From positions 1-48,247 of the forward strand of contig WRMF01000017.1 of assembly GCA_009777245.1 (NCBI GenBank): 48,247 bases of DNA, read 5' to 3'. The notes beneath the pieces were generated by a model that saw nothing but the letters and a program-made list of their open reading frames with translations, had not been told where the DNA came from and searched no databases. The translations under genes and the position numbers were made by a program. Source of the DNA: Betaproteobacteria bacterium. GTDB lineage: Bacteria > Pseudomonadota > Gammaproteobacteria > Burkholderiales > Rhodocyclaceae. Below are positions 6,338 through 15,433 of the stretch, in pieces. Positions within the stretch are counted from its first letter, which is position 1. Each line of letters opens with the position of its first letter.

Positions 6338-9190
6338 TCATTTATGCGGGGGCGGGGCGGGAGGGCGACCCGTTAAATTTGGTTCGCGCGCCAGGAGCTG
6401 GCGCAGCATTCTCATATCCGGCAGACCCAAAGCAGCTGATAGCGCATCGTCAATTTCGGCGCGCGCGGGATCAGTATCGAGCCTGGCAAGGGCTTGCATC
6501 TCCCGCGTGCAAAGCGTATCAAAGGCTTCGGCCAATTGCGCGAGCGTCTCCGTCGGCAGATTGCGTACATCAAGCACGGGCATTGCCGCCCATTGCGGTT
6601 TTTTGATCTTCATCCATGCGCCCTCTGTGGTGACCCGTCGCGCCAGCATCATCAACAGCGCCGGAGTGCTGTTGAGCCATAACAGAAGCGCCTTTTCCTG
6701 TTCTGCCGATAGTTCAGCCTTGAAAGCCCACCATGTATTGCCTAAAACAGCTTCTTCAAGAGATATGGCAATGACACGATGGGTTGTTGTCCTGACTCGT
6801 TCAACTATCAAGATACGTCCGGCGCTGCCTGCAACCTGCGCGGCGTTTTTCAACGGGCGGCCTTTGGCCGGAACTGTCCTTGGGATCAGCCATGAATTAG
6901 GCTTCTGGCGGATGCTTGTTACAGTCTTTGCCTTATGGTTCCAGAAAGCAAGGTAAGGCGACCAGTCGGTTCTTGAGACTGTATACGCATCATGAATATC
7001 TCGCTGATCATAGCCAAGCGTTCCCATGTTGCTTAACGCACATAGTGGCAGATCAACAGGCATCTTTCCCGGCACTTCCAGTTTTCCTGCCGCAAGCGCC
7101 TCTGCCGCTTTCAAGGTCGGAGCTTGCGCGAATTGCACCCCAATCCATTGCGCTTCGCCTTCCGCAGGCGGCATTTGCACGATCTCCGCAAGTTTTGCCC
7201 CGCCCGCGCCGTGAATCGAGGCGGCTCCCGCGCCATTCAAGCCGACGGCAATTCGTTCGCGCACACGATCCGCCACATCCAGAGCCTCATAAATCGTGCG
7301 CGGGTTGTGCCAGAGATTCACAAAAACAGTATTGCCCGCCGCTTCATCGCGTTCGCGCTTTCTGGCAATGAACATCAATTCGGAAAGATCTGTGTTCTCG
7401 GAAAAGTTCGGCTTGTCGGCATCATGGCTGACAATGACCATCTCAAGGTGATACCTGTCAGCGATTAGCTTGCGGCTCGCCCCCCACGCTTCGCCCGTCG
7501 CCAGAGCCGCAGGAAGAATAAAGGCCAGACGCCCGCCTTCGCGCAAATGCTTGTCGGCTACCGCCACAAACACACTGCCCAAGCCCGCCGTGATCGAGGC
7601 GGGCAGGTTCGCGGCCTGTGTTTTCAACTCGCTTTGCAACTTCGCGCGCTCATCCTCGGAAAGACTGCCGAACAACAGATTGCCGCCAACCGAGCGGACA
7701 AACGGGGGATTCATCGTGCACAAATCAAGCGGCGGAATTTCGGCAATGGTGAAATACTCCTTGGCAATGCTCGTTCGCTTTGTTTCCATCTGGCTGTTGT
7801 CCAGAGACAACTGGGTCGGAACCTCGTAATGATTGATGAAATCCAGACTGCCAAGGCGCTTGCTGGAGCCATCCACACCCATAGGCATGATATAAAGATT
7901 CATCTTGCGATAGGTCACGCTCGGCGCCAACATGCCAAGCGTAGACGCGGTCAGATGAACAGCGGACGGAAGCACATCGTAACCCCACAAAACATTTTCC
8001 ATGAGCGTCTCATGCACATGCTTCAGGTCAACCCCCGACAACCTGCGTCCGGTCTTGACCCTTGAGACGACGAATTGATCGGTAATCGCCTGCGCCGCCG
8101 CCATCAGCAAGGTTCCGGTTCCGCAGGCCAGATCGGAGACAACAAATTCCGCAAGACTCTTTGGCGAACCGAAGTCTCGTCCCTGCCAATCAAGGGAAAA
8201 TGCGAGTTTCAAAAGCAGGGTAGCGGATGATGTGGCCGTATAGTACGTGCCAAGATACTTGGCGTGATACAACAGCCAGTGATAAATCCGCCCCATCAGG
8301 TCATGCCGGAGCGCGGACTGGTTGGCGCAAATTGACTTCGCCTCCGCCATCAGCCAGCGAACAGAGGCAATGGCAGACGGGCTGACCGGAAGCTCGGCAA
8401 GAATGGACTCGCCAAGCTGAAAAATCGGAATGTAATTTATGCGCTTCCATATCCAGCGCCAATGATCGCGGAGTAGCTCAATCGGATCGTCTTCCCGATC
8501 AAACGCCCGCAAGGTTTCGACGCGGGCATCGCCCTCCGATGAAGCCAGTTGTTCCTGAAAAATCATCGCGTTGGCCAGCACCAGAGACGCGACTTTGGTA
8601 GCGGTCATCCGGCGAGCTTCTTTCTCATCGGATGTTTCGCCGCGCCTGGCGGGCATACCCAGAAGTTCCGACAGACGATCACAGACCGCCGCTTGTCCCG
8701 CCCACAGTGCGGCGATGTTTTCGATTCGTTCCGATAGCCTGCGCGCGGAAGCAGCGACAATATCATCACGAGCGAGGGCTTCATGAACACGACGAAGCGC
8801 AGACAGAATTTCGGCGGGAGAAGACTCTGCCCATTCGGTTTGCCCTGTTTCGGACACGATCACAAAACGAAGGCTTGACGCGGCAAGCGTCTTTCCCAGC
8901 GTTTTTGTCGAAGCAGTACGGAGAGCCTTGGGATAAACAAGCGCGACGGCGACATGACACATTCCGGTATCAATGCGCCTTATGGCATCTTCCAGAACAA
9001 CGGTATCGGCATCCGGCGCGTCGGCGAATTTGCCCTCGATGACGACCCGCAATCCGCCCAACGTAAACAGCACGTCCGGACGCGCATGACCTGAATGGTG
9101 AATGGTCTCCGCCTCGGCATTGACACCATGACGGGTAAGCAAAATCGCCAGATGAGTATTGATTACTTCTTCCCGATGCCGCTGTTTCAT
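6338..9190 (-). CDS. Fused PD-ExK endonuclease / N6-adenine DNA methyltransferase (type IIG-like)
   Basis: A 950-residue single-chain restriction-modification protein. The N-terminus looks like a PD-(D/E)xK nuclease: RPDV at residues 37-40 and IEGK at 51-54. A helical linker leads to a gamma-class N6-adenine methylase with the SAM motif DLACGTGTL at 353-361 and the catalytic NPPF at 494-497. The C-terminal 300 residues (for example WSPYLAFWNHK and the LLLWLNSTPALLMM segment) resemble the target-recognition half of type IIG or type I-like enzymes. The ATG at 9190 was preferred over an upstream TTG because GGAAGG lies 9 bases before it. It follows the DUF2863 gene by 29 bases on the same strand, so they are probably co-transcribed. 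The recognition sequence cannot be read from the protein. Confidence 0.85.
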   Translation of the reverse strand: MKQRHREEVINTHLAILLTRHGVNAEAETIHHSGHARPDVLFTLGGLRVVIEGKFADAPDADTVVLEDAIRRIDTGMCHVAVALVYPKALRTASTKTLGKTLAASSLRFVIVSETGQTEWAESSPAEILSALRRVHEALARDDIVAASARRLSERIENIAALWAGQAAVCDRLSELLGMPARRGETSDEKEARRMTATKVASLVLANAMIFQEQLASSEGDARVETLRAFDREDDPIELLRDHWRWIWKRINYIPIFQLGESILAELPVSPSAIASVRWLMAEAKSICANQSALRHDLMGRIYHWLLYHAKYLGTYYTATSSATLLLKLAFSLDWQGRDFGSPKSLAEFVVSDLACGTGTLLMAAAQAITDQFVVSRVKTGRRLSGVDLKHVHETLMENVLWGYDVLPSAVHLTASTLGMLAPSVTYRKMNLYIMPMGVDGSSKRLGSLDFINHYEVPTQLSLDNSQMETKRTSIAKEYFTIAEIPPLDLCTMNPPFVRSVGGNLLFGSLSEDERAKLQSELKTQAANLPASITAGLGSVFVAVADKHLREGGRLAFILPAALATGEAWGASRKLIADRYHLEMVIVSHDADKPNFSENTDLSELMFIARKRERDEAAGNTVFVNLWHNPRTIYEALDVADRVRERIAVGLNGAGAASIHGAGGAKLAEIVQMPPAEGEAQWIGVQFAQAPTLKAAEALAAGKLEVPGKMPVDLPLCALSNMGTLGYDQRDIHDAYTVSRTDWSPYLAFWNHKAKTVTSIRQKPNSWLIPRTVPAKGRPLKNAAQVAGSAGRILIVERVRTTTHRVIAISLEEAVLGNTWWAFKAELSAEQEKALLLWLNSTPALLMMLARRVTTEGAWMKIKKPQWAAMPVLDVRNLPTETLAQLAEAFDTLCTREMQALARLDTDPARAEIDDALSAALGLPDMRMLRQLLAREPNLTGRPPAPPPHK

Positions 9191-9219
9191 GATGAATCGC
9201 CTTCCGCGTATATGCAAAA

Positions 9220-10395
9220 TCAGTGCAGTATCTGGGAGATCGCGTCGTTTTGCTCCGGCATTTCCGCATGAACAAGGTCGCCTTCAACGGTCGGGAACAA
9301 AGGCAAGCCGCAATCGTCGCAAAACTCCATCGGCATTCTGTGATCAAGCATCACGATGTCCTTCAAACCGCAGTCGCGCAAAACAGTCTCGATTTGCGGC
9401 ATGATTTCCGAACGCTCGTCCTCCGCGCCCAAAAGCGCCCAGACAACGCCATGAAAAACGTGGTTATCCCGATCACGCGGCGCAAAGCCGATCCGGTATT
9501 CCTCCAGCCGTTGATCGTAGCAAGGCGCTACCACGGCGCGTAATTCTTCCGGCATCAGACCAAGCATCGTTTGCAGAAAAGCGACGGATGCCCTGGTCGC
9601 ATAGGCGCGGGAATCCAGATCGGCATTGCGACATGCAAAATGATAGGCATTGGGCAGCAATAATTGATAGGCGCAACCTGTCAGGAGCGGCGCAAGATTG
9701 GGACTGCCCTGCTTTTCCCAGGCCGATAGCGAGGTGTTCCGATTGCCGTCCGGCTCGTTCCAGCGAAAAATAGGCGCGCCGCGCGGCACAACAGCCACGC
9801 CAAGAAGATAGCGGACATCGGAAAGAAAATGATTGGTCTCCGGCAGTCGCCCGCCGTCAAGATGAAAATTTCTCCCTTCCGCCACCGCGCTTACCAGCGA
9901 TTGCAACAGCCTCCAGGTATCGCAGTAACTCCTGGGCAGTTGGTCGGGACTGAACAGATAATCCACAAGCGCCAAATTGGCGTCCGCCGCAAATACGTGC
10001 GCGCCAAGTTGCGTCTTGATGGGAACCAGACTCGCAGCCCCGATGGAACCGGATGGAATCGCGTAACGCGACCAGGCAAGGATAGGGACGGCAAAAAGCT
10101 GCGCGTCGTAAAACTTGCCGCCTGTTTCCAGAACGCAGGACTCCGCCTCGGTCTCCACGACATCCACCAGTTCGTCAGAGGCCGCCGGAGAGGATTCATG
10201 CAGGCGATCCATAGCCGCGTTCAGGTCGTCCTCCGCGCCGTCCTGAATCAACAACCGAATGCGCGTCGCCAGACGCGATTCCCAAAACATATCTTCCAGA
10301 CGACAGCCGGATTCGGAAAGGCCAACGGCTAACCGTTGCAACTCCGCCGCGTCCCTGGAAAGCCGCTCGCGCGCGCCAAAACGGGGGCGTTTCAT
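9220..10395 (-). CDS. DUF2863 family protein
   Basis: A 391-residue protein that I recognise as the betaproteobacterial DUF2863 family, of unknown function. Typical stretches are LSRDAAELQRLAVGLSESG and LEDMFWESRLATRI near the start, then PILAWSRYAIPSGSIG, HVFAADANLALVDYLFSPDQ and LPRSYCDTWRLLQSL. The C-terminus has a CDDCGLPLFP motif that could bind a metal. No signal peptide or membrane segment is visible, so it is probably cytoplasmic. The start was moved to ATG 10395 because the conserved N-terminus begins there and GAAGGG lies 8 bases upstream. The restriction-modification gene follows by 29 bases; whether that partnership is functional or a chance insertion behind a core gene is open. 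Confidence 0.75.
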   Translation of the reverse strand: MKRPRFGARERLSRDAAELQRLAVGLSESGCRLEDMFWESRLATRIRLLIQDGAEDDLNAAMDRLHESSPAASDELVDVVETEAESCVLETGGKFYDAQLFAVPILAWSRYAIPSGSIGAASLVPIKTQLGAHVFAADANLALVDYLFSPDQLPRSYCDTWRLLQSLVSAVAEGRNFHLDGGRLPETNHFLSDVRYLLGVAVVPRGAPIFRWNEPDGNRNTSLSAWEKQGSPNLAPLLTGCAYQLLLPNAYHFACRNADLDSRAYATRASVAFLQTMLGLMPEELRAVVAPCYDQRLEEYRIGFAPRDRDNHVFHGVVWALLGAEDERSEIMPQIETVLRDCGLKDIVMLDHRMPMEFCDDCGLPLFPTVEGDLVHAEMPEQNDAISQILH

Positions 10396-10546
10396 GCACA
10401 TACCCTTCAAATTCATCAACCTATATATTGTAGCAAAGCTGTCAAATGGCTGTAACGCGCCGTTCAGGAATCCAGGCATCAGGTATCCGGCAGGGTTTAG
10501 TCTGCCCCAATGTCGCGGCGGTTGTTGCGGTTCGCGTTATGCCATT

Positions 10547-10587
10547 TATAGTTGCTTACCGCAAATAATTTGCGGTAAGCAACTATA
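10547..10587. promoter_or_regulatory. Perfect 41-base palindrome between divergent genes
   Basis: Two 20-base arms (10547-10566 and 10568-10587) are exact reverse complements around a single central A. The inner part reads ACCGCAAATAATTTGCGGT. It lies about 150 bases upstream of the divergent DUF2863 start and 85 bases before trxA. Its right half resembles the dispersed R2 repeat (TTTGCGG...CACTATAA), so it may be an inverted pair of that repeat or an operator. A TATAAG box-like string follows at 10633-10638. The rest of 10396-10671 holds no gene. Confidence 0.55.
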
Positions 10588-10671
10588 ATTGCAAATATTG
10601 CTCTGGCGTATGGCAAAATTGCGCCGTTTTGATATAAGATAGCTTTTTCTTACCCACTCATCGAAGAAACC

Positions 10672-11019
10672 ATGAGCAACGAAAACATTGTCCACGTCGC
10701 CAGTTCCGAAGAATTTGCCGCCGAAGTCCTGAATTCAGACATCCCGGTACTGGTCGACTTCTGGGCTGAATGGTGCGGCCCCTGCAACATGATGATGCCG
10801 ACTCTGGACATGATAGCCGACGATTTTGTCGGCAAGATCAAGGTCGTCAAGATTGACATTGACAAGGTTGACGCCGACAAAGAGCAGAAACTTACCGCCC
10901 TCTACCACATCCGCAGCATCCCGACCCTGATACTGTTCAAGAACGGAAATGTGGAAGAAACCCAAATCGGAGCGAAGAACAAGTCACAGATTGTTTCCAT
11001 GATTGACAATCATCTGTAA
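10672..11019 (+). CDS. trxA: Thioredoxin
   Basis: A 115-residue classical thioredoxin, the general cytoplasmic protein disulfide reductase that is recharged by thioredoxin reductase. The active site WCGPC sits at residues 34-38. The cis-proline loop SIPTL and the fold-defining LVDFWAEWCGPC and IDIDKVDAD segments are in place. It is upstream of rho, the arrangement known in beta- and gammaproteobacteria. The start ATG is preceded by GAAGAA. A weak hairpin after the stop separates it from rho. Confidence 0.97.
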   Translation: MSNENIVHVASSEEFAAEVLNSDIPVLVDFWAEWCGPCNMMMPTLDMIADDFVGKIKVVKIDIDKVDADKEQKLTALYHIRSIPTLILFKNGNVEETQIGAKNKSQIVSMIDNHL

Positions 11020-11039
11020 ACCCCCTATCCTTTCACGTG

Positions 11040-11065
11040 CCGAAGCGGGTTTATCTCCGTTTCGG
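11040..11065 (+). terminator. Hairpin after trxA
   Basis: Arms CCGAAGCGG (11040-11048) and CCGTTTCGG (11057-11065) pair over 9 positions with one G-U, around an 8-base loop. The following sequence is CGGTCTTTCC, so the U-tract is poor. It may attenuate or end trxA transcription ahead of rho. Confidence 0.5.
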
Positions 11066-11149
11066 CGGTCTTTCCCATCTCCCCTCCCTATGCTGACGTA
11101 ATACGCAGCTTCCCTTAATTCATTCTCTTTTCTCCATTTCCTGCCCAAA

Positions 11150-12409
11150 ATGCACATCTCCGAACTCAAGTCCCTCCACGTCAGCCAACTGGTTGAAATG
11201 GCAACCGGCCTTAACATTGACGCTGCCAACCGTCAGAGAAAACACGAACTGATCTTCTCCATTCTCCGCTCCCAGGCCAGACGGGGCGAGCCTATCTACG
11301 GCGACGGAACCTTGGAAATTCTCTCCGACGGCTTTGGATTCCTGCGCTCGCCGGATACTTCCTATCAGGCCAATACCGACGATATTTACGTCTCGCCTTC
11401 GCAAATCCGTCGTTTCAATCTGCGTACCGGAGACACTATCGAGGGCGAGATTCGCACCCCCAAGGACGGAGAACGCTATTCCTCGCTCACCAAGCTCGAA
11501 AAAATCAACGACGCGCCACCTGAAGCCACCAAAAACAAGTTGATGTTCGAGAACCTGACGCCGTTTCATCCTACGCGGCATCTGTTTCTGGAAAGGGATA
11601 TTCGCGCCGAGGAGAACATCACCAGCCGGGTCATTGACATGATCGCGCCTATCGGCGCGGGACAGCGGGGGCTATTGGTAGCCCCGCCCAAATCCGGCAA
11701 GACCGTGATGTTGCAGCACATCGCCCTCTCGCTTACCGCCAATCACCCGGAAGCGATACTGATTGTGCTCCTGATTGACGAACGCCCGGAAGAAGTCACG
11801 GAAATGACCCGTACCGTGCGCGGCGAAGTCGTAGCCTCCACCTTCGACGAACCTGCCACCCGCCATGTTCAGGTTGCGGAAATGGTGATCGAAAAAGCCA
11901 GGCGTCTTGTGGAAATGAAAAAGGACGTTATCATTCTTCTTGATTCAATCACCCGGCTCGCGCGCGCTTACAACACGGTGCAACCCGCGTCCGGCAAGGT
12001 TTTGACCGGCGGCGTGGACGCCAACGCCCTGCAAAAGCCCAAACGCTTTTTCGGCGCGGCGCGTAACATCGAAGAAGGCGGATCATTGACCATCATCGCT
12101 ACCGCCCTTATCGAAACAGGCTCCCGCATGGACGATGTGATTTACGAGGAGTTCAAGGGAACCGGCAACATGGAAATTCACCTTGACAGGCGCATGGCGG
12201 AAAAACGCATTTATCCGGCAATCAATGTCAACCGCTCAGGAACCCGTCGGGAAGAACTGCTCCTGAAGCCGGACGTATTGCAAAAAATGTGGGTTTTAAG
12301 GAAACTCCTCTACCCGATGGACGATCTGGAAGCGGTGGAATTTCTGCTCGGCAAGATTCGTGATACCAAAAACAACGGCGAATTCTTTGATGCCATGCGA
12401 CGAGGCTGA
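11150..12409 (+). CDS. rho: Transcription termination factor Rho
   Basis: A 419-residue hexameric RNA-dependent ATPase that ends transcription. The N-terminal domain begins [18 protein letters not shown]. The RNA-binding cold-shock-like domain includes GFGFLRSPD and the [16 protein letters not shown] segment. The ATPase has Walker [19 protein letters not shown], the Q-loop region around [13 protein letters not shown], Walker [11 protein letters not shown] and the R-loop [10 protein letters not shown]. Length equals that of E. coli Rho. No Shine-Dalgarno sequence is obvious, and the 130-base leader after trxA may carry autoregulation as in enteric rho, though I see no clear leader peptide. Confidence 0.98.
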   Translation: MHISELKSLHVSQLVEMATGLNIDAANRQRKHELIFSILRSQARRGEPIYGDGTLEILSDGFGFLRSPDTSYQANTDDIYVSPSQIRRFNLRTGDTIEGEIRTPKDGERYSSLTKLEKINDAPPEATKNKLMFENLTPFHPTRHLFLERDIRAEENITSRVIDMIAPIGAGQRGLLVAPPKSGKTVMLQHIALSLTANHPEAILIVLLIDERPEEVTEMTRTVRGEVVASTFDEPATRHVQVAEMVIEKARRLVEMKKDVIILLDSITRLARAYNTVQPASGKVLTGGVDANALQKPKRFFGAARNIEEGGSLTIIATALIETGSRMDDVIYEEFKGTGNMEIHLDRRMAEKRIYPAINVNRSGTRREELLLKPDVLQKMWVLRKLLYPMDDLEAVEFLLGKIRDTKNNGEFFDAMRRG

Positions 12410-12421
12410 ACTGGCATATGG

Positions 12422-12556
12422 TAATGCTCGTAATTAAAAATTACGCACTACTATCTACAAACCCCCGCCGCTTTGCGGCACCCCCTTTGTAAAGGGGGCA
12501 AAGCGGGGGGCTTGGCGGAAAAAAGGTGTGCGTACTTGAATCGAAAATGCTCTAAA
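12422..12556. repeat. Composite intergenic repeat (AT palindrome, C/G hairpin, R1 copy b)
   Basis: Three known units lie in a row. The palindrome GTAATTAAAAATTAC (12429-12443) plus GCACTACTATCTACAAACC resembles 18926-18962. Next is a hairpin with arms CCCCCTTT and AAAGGGGG (12481-12498). R1 copy b follows at 12524-12556. The cluster fills the rho-ubiU gap and ends about 30 bases before ubiU. Confidence 0.6.
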
Positions 12557-12585
12557 CTGGCATAAGTGACAACATGAAGGAAACC

Positions 12586-13620
12586 ATGAAACCGGCGCTC
12601 ATCTGCCCTGCGGGCAGCCTGCCCGCGCTCAAAAACGCGATCGAAGGCGGCGCGGACGCGGTTTATACCGGCTTCAAGAACAGAACCAACGCGCGTAACT
12701 TTGCCGGCCTCAATTTCTCCGATCAGGCGCTGGTCGACGGTATTGCCTACACCCGCGCAAAACAGCGGGAAATTCTGATTGCCATAAATACCTATCCCCA
12801 GCCGGAACAGGTCGAGGAATGGCGATATGCGGTTGATGCCGCCGCCGCTCTGGGCGTGGACGCGGTCATTCTTGCCGATGTCGGGCTGCTTGCCTACGCC
12901 CGCGAGCGTCATCCCGATCTCAACTTGCATCTATCCGTGCAAGGTTCGGCCACAAATTACGAAGCTATCAATTTCTGCCAGCGCGAGTTCGGCATCCGCC
13001 GCGTTGTCCTGCCGCGCGTGCTTACTCTGGAGCAGGTCGGGCATCTCATTCAGAACACCGATGTCGAAGTCGAGGTTTTCGGCTTCGGCAGTCTTTGCGT
13101 CATGAATGAGGGGCGTTGCTGGCTTTCTTCCTACGCCACCGGCGAATCTCCCAATACTGTCGGCGCGTGCTCGCCCGCCAAGTTCGTGCGTTGGGAAAAA
13201 CGGCGGGAACGCGCGGGAGAACCTCCGGGCGAGCATATGGACGCCCGCTTGAACGGCGTCCTGATTGACTCCTTCGCCCCTTCCGAACCGGCGGGCTACC
13301 CTGCCCTCTGCAAGGGGCGTTTCGAGGTGCGCGGCGACACCTATTACGCGCTGGAAGAGCCGACCAGTCTAAACGTGCTGGAAATCCTGCCGCAGCTTGT
13401 CAAAATGGGGATTGCCGCCATCAAGATCGAGGGGCGTCAACGTAGTCCCGCCTATGTCGCGCAGGTGACACGCGCCATGCGCGCCGCCCTTGACCACGCC
13501 ATTGCTTCAGTCGCAAAGGGCGGCGAGTACAAGGTCGAGCCGAGTTGGCGGGCGGAACTCTCCCGCATTGCGGAAGGCCATCAGGCCACACTGGGCGCAT
13601 ACAGCCGCCCGTGGCGTTAG
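12586..13620 (+). CDS. ubiU: Ubiquinone biosynthesis protein UbiU (O2-independent hydroxylation)
   Basis: A 344-residue peptidase-U32-type protein. With UbiV it carries out the oxygen-independent ring hydroxylations of ubiquinone synthesis, with prephenate as hydroxyl donor in E. coli. It begins with MKPALICPAGSLPALKNAI. The four cysteines expected to hold a 4Fe-4S cluster are present at residues 171, 178, 195 and 242, in SLCVMNEGRCWL, VGACSP and YPALCKGRF. The start was placed at 12586, with AAGGA four bases upstream, rather than the ATG 12 bases earlier. ubiV follows on the same strand after about 280 bases of repeat DNA. The usual third partner, ubiT, is not in this window. Confidence 0.93.
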   Translation: MKPALICPAGSLPALKNAIEGGADAVYTGFKNRTNARNFAGLNFSDQALVDGIAYTRAKQREILIAINTYPQPEQVEEWRYAVDAAAALGVDAVILADVGLLAYARERHPDLNLHLSVQGSATNYEAINFCQREFGIRRVVLPRVLTLEQVGHLIQNTDVEVEVFGFGSLCVMNEGRCWLSSYATGESPNTVGACSPAKFVRWEKRRERAGEPPGEHMDARLNGVLIDSFAPSEPAGYPALCKGRFEVRGDTYYALEEPTSLNVLEILPQLVKMGIAAIKIEGRQRSPAYVAQVTRAMRAALDHAIASVAKGGEYKVEPSWRAELSRIAEGHQATLGAYSRPWR

Positions 13621-13688
13621 AGCGTACATTATGGACTCCAGCAATGCGCCAATCTATCGGTCATTCATGCACAGGCAGCAATTCCTCC

Positions 13689-13742
13689 GTCATTCCCGCA
13701 TACCTGTCCCCGCCTTCGCGGGGACAGGTATGCGGGAATGAC
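13689..13742. repeat. Perfect 54-base inverted repeat with dRS3-like ends
   Basis: Two 25-base arms (13689-13713 and 13718-13742) are exact reverse complements around CTTC. The outer part is the dRS3-like GTCATTCCCGC seen at other sites, but the inner arm (ATACCTGTCCCCGC) is extended and unique. It could be a transcription terminator after ubiU, or a mobile repeat. The rest of 13621-13901 contains an R2-like stretch (13800-13820) and no gene. Confidence 0.75.
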
Positions 13743-13901
13743 GAATAATTTGGCGTGGGAGCAAGGTTCTTCCTCTCCCGCGCATTATGCGAAAAAGTAC
13801 AATTATTTACGGGAATGCCTATACATGAACAAATTACTATAAAATGCCTCCTGTAAGAATACTGCCGTCTGCAAGAACACTCACCCACAAGGCGAAAATC
13901 C

Positions 13902-14828
13902 ATGAGTACCTCAACCGCATTGCATCTTCCGAAAATCTGCTTGGGCCCGCTTCTCTGGTTCTGGTCGAGGGAAAAAACGATGGAATTTTACGAGGCGATG
14001 GCTCTTCATCCCGCGCTTGACACCATCTATCTTGGCGAAAGCGTTTGCTCCCGTCGCCAACAAATGCGTCATGGCGATTGGCTTGAGCTTATGCGTAATA
14101 CTATCCAGCGCGGCAAGAAAGTCGTTCTTTCCGCGCAAGCCCTGCTGGAATCCGAAAACGACCTGAAGGCGTTACGCCGCCTGATGGATGAAGGCCAGGT
14201 ATGCATGGAAGTAAACGATCTGGGCGCGGTCGCCATTGCGGAATCGCGTGAATTGCCATTTGTTTGCGGGCCGCACCTCAACATCTATAACGAATCATCC
14301 TTGAACTGGTTCGCCAGAAAGGGCGCGATTGCCTGGATGCCGCCGATGGAAGCCTCGAAAAACATGATTTTCTCCCTGCATCGCAGCCGTCCCAAGGGAC
14401 TTGAAACAGAGGTGTTTGTCTTCGGCAAGCTGCCGCTTGCTTTTTCCGCCCGCTGCTTTACCGCCCGCCATTACGACCTCAACAAGGATAATTGCGAATT
14501 TCGCTGCATGGAACATCCGTCAGGATTGCTGGTCAAAACCCGCGAAGGCCAGCCGTTCCTGACCATTAACGGCATTCAGACCATGTCCGCCCAGACCATG
14601 AATCTGCTCTCCCAGATGCCGGAATTGACGCATACCGGCATTGAGCGCATCCGCATATCGCCGCAGGCAACAGACATGGATGCTATCCTTTCCGCCTTTG
14701 CCGCCGCCCGCCATGCCCAGCCCGCTCCGCTTGATTCCGTAGCCGACGAAGCCGGATTCTGCGACGGCTACTGGTTCGGCGACCCCGGCATCGAATGGAA
14801 ACAGGCAAAAGAAGCCATGCAGGAGTGA
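13902..14828 (+). CDS. ubiV: Ubiquinone biosynthesis protein UbiV (O2-independent hydroxylation)
   Basis: A 308-residue U32-family protein and the partner of UbiU. The four cysteines that would ligate its 4Fe-4S cluster are visible at residues 49, 185, 198 and 202, in ESVCSRR and [16 protein letters not shown] followed by [27 protein letters not shown] is typical of the family. Its presence implies that the cell makes ubiquinone without oxygen, for example while denitrifying or in micro-oxic habitats. The long repeat-filled gap after ubiU leaves open whether it has its own promoter. Confidence 0.93.
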   Translation: MSTSTALHLPKICLGPLLWFWSREKTMEFYEAMALHPALDTIYLGESVCSRRQQMRHGDWLELMRNTIQRGKKVVLSAQALLESENDLKALRRLMDEGQVCMEVNDLGAVAIAESRELPFVCGPHLNIYNESSLNWFARKGAIAWMPPMEASKNMIFSLHRSRPKGLETEVFVFGKLPLAFSARCFTARHYDLNKDNCEFRCMEHPSGLLVKTREGQPFLTINGIQTMSAQTMNLLSQMPELTHTGIERIRISPQATDMDAILSAFAAARHAQPAPLDSVADEAGFCDGYWFGDPGIEWKQAKEAMQE

Positions 14829-14872
14829 AACGCGCCTTGATTTCCTGGCGTGTGTGGTTATGATTGAACACC

Positions 14873-15391
14873 ATGAATACGCAATCCGTACCGTTGCCAC
14901 TTGAACTAACATTCGACAACGTGCTAACTGAGCATCTTGCCGCTGACCGCCTATACTACCGTTCCACGCTCTTCTGGAAACTCGATAAAATTGTTGGCGC
15001 TTTACTCTTTGTAATAGGCATTTACCTGATTTACACCGTCGGGCTCGTTTGGTGGAGTCTCATATGGATTCCATTAGGATTACTTGAGGCATTCAGTCTA
15101 CTGTCGCTTCGCCCTATTCAGGTCAGGATATGGTTCAAGCGCAATCCACAATTAAGTGGAACTTACCACCTAAGCATTGGCGAATCAGGCATTTACTTTC
15201 GAACGACATCCATTGACTCTCACGTCAAGTGGGATATTTACAGTCGGTTCATGGAAAACGAAGCGCTTTACCTACTAATCTTCGGTCATCGTATGTGTAC
15301 TGTCATTCCAAAGCGGGCGTTTCGTACTACTGCTGACCTCGAAACCTTCAAGAGCTTGGTAAGCCGCAATATTGGCGTTAAAGCCCGGTAG
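14873..15391 (+). CDS. YcxB-like membrane protein
   Basis: A 172-residue protein with two membrane segments (about 39-60 and 62-80), followed by a beta-rich cytoplasmic domain. The architecture and motifs resemble the YcxB-like family: HLSIGESGIYFRTTSIDSHV with W before DIYSRF, and VIPKRAF near the end. The family's function is unknown. ATG 14873 was preferred over a TTG nine bases upstream; no good ribosome binding site is seen. Base composition is visibly AT-richer than the flanking ubiV and tlyA, which hints at acquisition. It shares its general layout (two helices plus a soluble domain) with the tandem pair at 19581-21325. Confidence 0.7.
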   Translation: MNTQSVPLPLELTFDNVLTEHLAADRLYYRSTLFWKLDKIVGALLFVIGIYLIYTVGLVWWSLIWIPLGLLEAFSLLSLRPIQVRIWFKRNPQLSGTYHLSIGESGIYFRTTSIDSHVKWDIYSRFMENEALYLLIFGHRMCTVIPKRAFRTTADLETFKSLVSRNIGVKAR

Positions 15392-15433
15392 GCTTGAGTT
15401 CGCTCTGCTCACTCTACAGAATCATGACCGTTT

